Source: Microvirga sp. VF16 (GTDB lineage: Bacteria > Pseudomonadota > Alphaproteobacteria > Rhizobiales > Beijerinckiaceae). Taken from it: a stretch of 64,000 bases of DNA. The DNA is taken from assembly GCF_016864375.1 (NCBI RefSeq), contig NZ_CP069355.1, positions 186,001-250,000 of the forward strand. The letters run 5' to 3'. Made by a program: the position numbers and the translations under genes. The notes beneath the pieces were generated by a model, which saw only the letters and a program-made list of their open reading frames with translations, was not told where the DNA came from and did not search any database. Below are positions 59,461 to 64,000 of this stretch, one piece after another; positions within the stretch are counted from its first letter, which is position 1; every line of letters begins with the position of its first letter.

Positions 59461-60882
59461 ATGAAGCGAAAAATTTTTGCCGGGTTGGCGATCCGCGAGT
59501 TGCGGGAGGCGAGAGGACTCACACAGCTTGACCTTGCGAGGCGGATCGGTGTGTCCCCGAGTTACATGAGTCAGATCGAGGCCAACCAACGGAGCCTCTC
59601 GGGAACCGTGATCATCGAGCTCGCGCGTGTTCTTCGTGTCGATGTGTCAGCGTTCTCGAGCGATGACGGAGTTCGGCTAGCCGCAACGTTGCGGGAGGTG
59701 CTCGGAGACCCTACGTTCGGCGGCCTCGACATGACCCAGCAGGAACTCAAGAACGCCGCCCTTCATGCCCCAAAGATGGCACGTGCGCTGGTTGACCTCC
59801 ACCGGATCTACCGTCGCGTCGAGGAGCGATATCGCTCATTGGATGATGCGCTTCGAGCCAGTGACGGAACCGTTGGCAGCCACCAGTCAGCGTTCGAGGA
59901 GGTTCGGGACTATTTTCATTTTATCGGGAACTACGTCGATCCTCTCGACCGGGCTGCGGAAAGCTTGGCTGATCGGATCGGCGCCAGGTCCGAAGACTCG
60001 CTCAGTCGCCTTTCTCATCATCTTGAGACCATCCATGGCATTTCCGTGTCCCGTCACTCCACCGCGGATGGCGGTGGATTCGTCAGTACCTTGGACCGCG
60101 CTCGCCGGACGCTGTTGCTGAACGACAGTCTTCCCCAGGCAACGCTCGCATTCGCGGTCGCGCGCCATTTAGCGACCCTGACGCTGTCGGACGAGATTGA
60201 TGCCGTCGTTCAAGCGGCCTCGTTTCGGGGCAGTGATGCGAGCGCCGTCTGTGCAGCCACTCTGGCGAACTACTTTGCGGGCTCTCTGCTCATGCCTTAC
60301 CAGCAATTCGCCGAAGAGGCCCGCAGGATGCAACATGACATAGAGCGGCTGGCGACACAGTTCGGTGTCAGCATCGAGCAGGTCTGCCATCGGTTGTCCA
60401 CGCTTCAGCGGCCTGGCAACGAGGGCATCCCGATCTACTTCCTGCGCGTCGATCGAGCAGGTAACATCACCAAGCGCCATAGTGCAACGCGGCTGCAATT
60501 CGCGAGGTATGGTGGTGCGTGCCCAATCTGGAACATCCATGAAGCCTTCGAGACGCCAGATCGCTTCCTAGTCCAAGTGGCCGAGATGCCGGATGGTGAC
60601 CAGTATCTATCAGTCGCGCATGCGATCACAAAAGGAGGTGGGCGCTTCGATGCGGCCCGTCTCCGTTATGCGATTGGGTTCGGATGCGAATTGGCCTACG
60701 CAAACGAGTTTGTCTACTCAGACGTTATTGACACACGCAAGTCCTCCGCGGCGGTCAAAATCGGCGTCAGCTGTCGCCTCTGCGATCGATCTGATTGCCG
60801 TCAGCGCGCGACGCCTCCGTTTGATAGGAGGGTCACCGTTGACCCAGATCAACGGAACATTGTGCCTTACCAACTGGGATAA
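59461..60882 (+). CDS. Short-chain fatty acyl regulator (ScfR/PccR family)
   Basis: A 473-residue regulator of propionate and acetate metabolism. The N-terminal XRE helix-turn-helix (about 8-62) has IRELREARGLTQLDLARRIG, then VSPSYMSQIEANQRSLS. The middle resembles the IrrE/ImmA peptidase-like domain of the family (LNDSLPQATLAFAVARHLAT) and the C-terminus has the cysteine-rich stretch GVSCRLCDRSDCRQRATPPF. The family senses acyl-CoA and controls pccB. The ATG has no recognisable ribosome-binding site, so it may be leaderless. Divergent orientation to pccB fits direct control. Confidence 0.92.
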   Translation: MKRKIFAGLAIRELREARGLTQLDLARRIGVSPSYMSQIEANQRSLSGTVIIELARVLRVDVSAFSSDDGVRLAATLREVLGDPTFGGLDMTQQELKNAALHAPKMARALVDLHRIYRRVEERYRSLDDALRASDGTVGSHQSAFEEVRDYFHFIGNYVDPLDRAAESLADRIGARSEDSLSRLSHHLETIHGISVSRHSTADGGGFVSTLDRARRTLLLNDSLPQATLAFAVARHLATLTLSDEIDAVVQAASFRGSDASAVCAATLANYFAGSLLMPYQQFAEEARRMQHDIERLATQFGVSIEQVCHRLSTLQRPGNEGIPIYFLRVDRAGNITKRHSATRLQFARYGGACPIWNIHEAFETPDRFLVQVAEMPDGDQYLSVAHAITKGGGRFDAARLRYAIGFGCELAYANEFVYSDVIDTRKSSAAVKIGVSCRLCDRSDCRQRATPPFDRRVTVDPDQRNIVPYQLG

Positions 60883-61286
60883 AGCTACGCGTTACACCAG
60901 GGGATAACGGATGCTGGCGAGGCCCGTTAAGCACCTTCAATGTTCCGTCATGTCAACGAGAGCGATGGCGAGTGAGCTGGACCATAAGCCCATGGCAGCT
61001 GATGAGCCCGGTCCACACCAATTGCGGTCAGCGCAATATACGTTGCGGTTTTGTATTTTGTGAGGAAGGGTCATTCACGCCTCCGCATGAATGGCCTTTC
61101 GGTTCTCCGTTCATGACATCGAAAGGCATGGCTTCGACGGCGCTCATACAACCACCAGCTGCTAGATGTAGCGAGACAAGCTTTGAGTGTGCCTAGACTT
61201 CTGCCGGATGGAAGACACACACCAAATGGAGGTTGAACACCCTCACCTGTTTCTGACGACGATGAGCACGGGCCTGTATGGCTGCT
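60883..61286. other. Non-coding stretch between ScfR-type regulator and EamA gene
   Basis: About 400 bases between converging genes; no gene, repeat or clear terminator recognised. Confidence 0.45.
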
Positions 61287-62183
61287 CTATTTGATAAGGG
61301 CAGATGTCACCCGAATTGTCCGCTCGCGATGGGCTGTGTAGAGTCCACTGGCGATGATTACTGTGGCGCCAATCAGGGTCCAGCGATCCGGCACATTGCC
61401 AAAGATCACATAACCCAACATCCCCGACCAAATGAGTTGGCTATACGAGAATGGCGCCAGCACCGAGGCGCGCGCCTGCTGGAAAGCCAGCACAACAAGC
61501 CATTGCGCGATGGTAGACGCCCCCCCGGTGATAAGCCCGAGCCAGATTTCACGCCACTCCGGCGTTACCCACGTGAACGGCACAAGAGCTGAGGTGATGA
61601 GCAAACCGATACCCGCTGCATAGACAAGGGAGACGAGAGTTCCGTCCGATCCGCTCATCTTACGCGTCACCACCAAGGCGACGGCCCAACTCGCAGCTGA
61701 GAGCAGGGGAAAGATCGCTGCTATGTCGAACGCTCCAACTCCAGGCCGCACAATAACGAGGACGCCGATGAGGCCGACCGCAACCGCACTCCACCGCCTC
61801 CACCCGACGGTTTCACCTAGGATTGGGATCGACAGGGCGGTCACAATCATAGGTGAGATGAAGGAGACAGCCGTAGCTTCCGCCATCGGCAGGAAAGCCA
61901 ATCCCATGATGAAGAAGATTGATGAACCCAGCACAGCGAGAGCTCGGAGCGCCTGCAGGAAAGGTCGCTTGGAACGGAGTTCCTGCATCTGCCCCGTGAA
62001 CGCTGCGGTTGCGAGCATCAAGAGCGTGAAAACGCAAAAGCGCAGCCACGCCACCTCAAGGGCCGGGAGGCCTGCGGTCAGGAGTTTAGAGGCTGCGTCT
62101 GAACAGGAGAAGAAAGCTAGCGCAGCCAGCATGAGGGCGATGCCTCGCAGCGGGCGGTCACGAGCGATGGAAAGATCAGTCAT
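61287..62183 (-). CDS. EamA/DMT-family membrane transporter
   Basis: An inner-membrane protein of 298 residues with about ten hydrophobic helices in two EamA repeats (GIALMLAALAFFSCSDAASK for the first, GVGAFDIAAIFPLLSAASWA at the start of the second), the drug/metabolite transporter fold. Members export amino acids or other metabolites. I start at ATG 62183, because the family N-terminus begins there; the frame is open to 62312. No neighbour indicates the substrate. A 265-base gap follows before the IS630-type element. Confidence 0.85.
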   Translation of the reverse strand: MTDLSIARDRPLRGIALMLAALAFFSCSDAASKLLTAGLPALEVAWLRFCVFTLLMLATAAFTGQMQELRSKRPFLQALRALAVLGSSIFFIMGLAFLPMAEATAVSFISPMIVTALSIPILGETVGWRRWSAVAVGLIGVLVIVRPGVGAFDIAAIFPLLSAASWAVALVVTRKMSGSDGTLVSLVYAAGIGLLITSALVPFTWVTPEWREIWLGLITGGASTIAQWLVVLAFQQARASVLAPFSYSQLIWSGMLGYVIFGNVPDRWTLIGATVIIASGLYTAHRERTIRVTSALIK

Positions 62184-62449
62184 CGAAATTGTCGCCCGTC
62201 CCGCGCATCTTGCGTTTTCCCCGGTGGTGAGATCGGTGTTCTCGCAAAGGGAGTTATATACGCAGTCTAACTTCGCAGATCCAGGCATATAGGATGAAGG
62301 CAAAAGCAGCAATGGATCGGGGACGATCGCGAGCCGAGCTGCGGCATGATTCTCGGGCGAGTTGGAGCCGAGGTACTTACCGTGGGTCTATCCCAGAGTT
62401 GGCTTGGCCAAGACAGCGGCTTCAACATGGACGTCCACCTTGAGAACTA

Positions 62450-63500
62450 AAGCGCTTTTGATCTGGGCTTGAATCCATTCGGGTAGTCTGTGCGTTGATT
62501 GGGATATGGCCCGGGAGGCAAGTTATGCCCCAGCCCTATTCTCCCGATTTGCGCGAACGTGTTCTGATCGCCTGCGAGCGTGGCGACCTTCCTCAGGTCG
62601 AGATTGCCCACCGCTTCCAGGTCTGTCCCGCCACCGTGTCAAACTGGCGCCGCCAAGAGCGCGAGGAAGGCCGACGCTGCCCCAAGCCGCACAGCGGCGG
62701 TGTGCCCTCGCGCCTGGATGCAGCGGCTCTGGCGGTGCTGCGTCAGCTCGTCATCGAGGACAATGACGCGCTGCTGCGTGAGTACCGTGAGCGCCTGGCC
62801 GAGCGAACGGGCGTGACAGTGTGTCTGGCGGTGATCTGTGAGGCGCTCAAGCAGCTCAAGCTGCGTCCGAAAAAAAGACGCTTCGGGCGGCCGAGCAGGA
62901 GCGGCCCGAGATTGCCGCTGAGCGCGAGGCGTATCGCCAGCAGATGAGCGCGCTTCCTGTGGAACGCTTGGTGTTCCTCGATGAAAGCGGCGTGACGACC
63001 AAGATGGCCCGCACCCATGCGCGAGCGCCGTGTGGGCAACGCGCCTATGGATCCATTCCCCTTGGCTCCTGGCAACGGCTGACGGTGTTAGGCGCGCTTG
63101 CCTGTGAGGGCCTGGTGGCCACGATGAGCATCGAGGCATCCACCTCTACCCCGGTGCTGCTGGGCTATCTCGAGCAGGTGCTGGTGCCCAAACTCCGGCA
63201 GGTGAAGCCGGATGCGATCCTGGTGATGGACAACCTGCGCCCGCATCGCGCGACGGAAGTCGGTGAGATTCTCGCTCAGGCCGGGATCGGGGTGTTGTAC
63301 CTGCCTCGCTACTCCCCTGAGTTCAACCCGATCGAGCAGGCCTGGGCCAAGATGAAAGAGCGGCTTAAGGCGAAAGCCGCACGCACTCTCGAAGCCCTGG
63401 AGGCGGAACTCAAACCAGCCCTCGACACCATCACCGCAAAAGATGCCAAAGGTTGGATCAGGCATGCCGGCTATGCCCTACACTGAGACCAAAAGCGCTT
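62450..63500. mobile_element. Intact IS630-family insertion sequence (1051 bp)
   Basis: Ends AAGCGCTTTTGATCT and, inverted, AAGCGCTTTTGGTCT match at 14 of 15 positions. A TA dinucleotide flanks each end (62448-62449 and 63501-63502), the usual IS630 target duplication. It holds one transposase gene in two overlapping frames. Confidence 0.88.
62525..63486 (+). CDS. IS630-family transposase made by -1 frameshifting
   Basis: The first frame (to 62947) has the helix-turn-helix region YSPDLRERVLIACERGDLPQ and CPATVSNWRRQEREEGRRC. At a run of seven A (62870-62876) a -1 slip joins it to KKKTLRAAEQERPEIAAERE and the DDE domain: Asp in RLVFLDESGVTT, Asp in ILVMDNLRPHRA, Glu in PEFNPIEQAWAKMKERLK. The second frame alone (from 62944) begins MSALPVERLVF. 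Programmed frameshifting at A7 is known in IS630 elements. Start ATG 62525. Both halves look intact, so the element may be active. Confidence 0.85.
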
Positions 63501-63502
63501 TA

Positions 63503-64000
63503 GCGCAGTTCTGTAGAGCAAGAACATCGACGGTCATACGGGATGGCTTCGGAAGCGCGTGCTTTGTAGCGCATTGAGGCCTCTTGCGGCATAGGAGCGT
63601 CGAGTTGTTCGAGGCGGTGGACTACCTTTACTCTGCATTCTTGGAGGACGGTTTTAGAACATATCCGGCCAACCTCTCAAGCTGAACCGGACTGCCATTA
63701 TGGACCGTCGAATGACGCCGGACCAGGTTAGGACGAGCGCGTGATCATGGGACTCCTGCAGATTCCCTTTTGAGGGCTACAGTCGCCGAGCGAACGGCCC
63801 GCGCCGAGGCGTTGTCAGTGCACCACAAATCTAGGTCGATCACTAACCCCAGCGTGTAGATTAGGGCTCAACTCAAGTGGGCGGCATGAGTTTCGCGGTC
63901 GGTGCGAAATGGCACGCCGCCTGATGGTTAGGCAGCTTTTCGATCAAGGCAGGCTCCTCATCGGCGCATCTCTGTTGCGCCAGCGGACAGCGTGTGCGGA
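63503..64000. other. Right-hand end of the window, no recognised gene
   Basis: About 500 bases after the IS630-type element. Only short frames; one reads ELFEAVDYLYSAFLEDGFRT before a stop and could be a gene tail, but there is nothing to join it to. Confidence 0.4.

Overview
The window looks like a chromosome or large replicon of an alphaproteobacterium of the order Hyphomicrobiales (Rhizobiales). The signs are a rhizobial-type citrate synthase, an AapJQMP amino-acid transporter, an ScfR/PccR-type regulator facing propionyl-CoA carboxylase, a heterodimeric methylmalonyl-CoA mutase, ETF-ubiquinone oxidoreductase, and IS630/IS701-like elements. A Methylobacteriaceae-like host (for example Microvirga) would fit, but the genus is a guess. 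No rRNA, tRNA, CRISPR array or replication gene was recognised.

Layout. (1) 1-1570: the start of pyruvate phosphate dikinase overlaps the end of citrate synthase. (2) 2.2-6.6 kb: a small hypothetical gene, gabD, gabT and a LysR regulator, giving the last steps of GABA catabolism. (3) 6.9-14.9 kb: a minus-strand set with a PLP decarboxylase, amidase, ureohydrolase (agmatinase family) and a four-gene polar amino-acid ABC importer, with a divergent GntR regulator. (4) 15.2-25.8 kb: a second, decaying version of the same system. It has a dead binding-protein gene, a GntR regulator divergent from a second decarboxylase, a second ureohydrolase, a ruined amidase, permease stubs, an intact orphan binding protein, a LysA-type decarboxylase, and a truncated copy of the first GntR gene that is identical over 382 bp. 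(5) 25.9-31.7 kb: a MerR-XRE-cupin fusion regulator facing aapJQMP. (6) 32.5-38.0 kb: a TetR regulator facing ETF-QO, a 3-hydroxyacyl-CoA dehydrogenase and a large acyl-CoA dehydrogenase. (7) 38.0-48.3 kb: an IS-rich stretch with two LysR/mmsA (methylmalonate-semialdehyde dehydrogenase) modules, an IS701-like element with a passenger gene, and several IS and gene remnants. (8) 48.7-50.1 kb: a type II NADH dehydrogenase. (9) 50.2-60.9 kb: a complete propionyl-CoA to succinyl-CoA locus (pccB, small ORF, bioY, pccA, mutA, mutB, mce) with its divergent ScfR-type regulator. (10) 61.3-63.5 kb: an EamA exporter and an intact IS630-type element.

How the genes fit together. Regions 2-4 plausibly import a cationic or guanidino amino acid, decarboxylate it, remove urea and/or an amide, and pass the product through GABA and succinate semialdehyde to succinate. 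The substrate is inferred from families and neighbours only. Regions 6-9 convert acyl-CoAs, valine-type semialdehydes and propionyl-CoA to succinyl-CoA, with electrons entering through ETF-QO. Core-type genes (gabD, etfD, mmsA, pcc/mut) look clearly richer in G+C at third positions than the genes at 4.4-32 kb, which suggests the latter were acquired or remodelled. The window has no clear defence system or phage. Its most unusual content is the duplicated, partly decayed decarboxylase/ureohydrolase system and its candidate operators.
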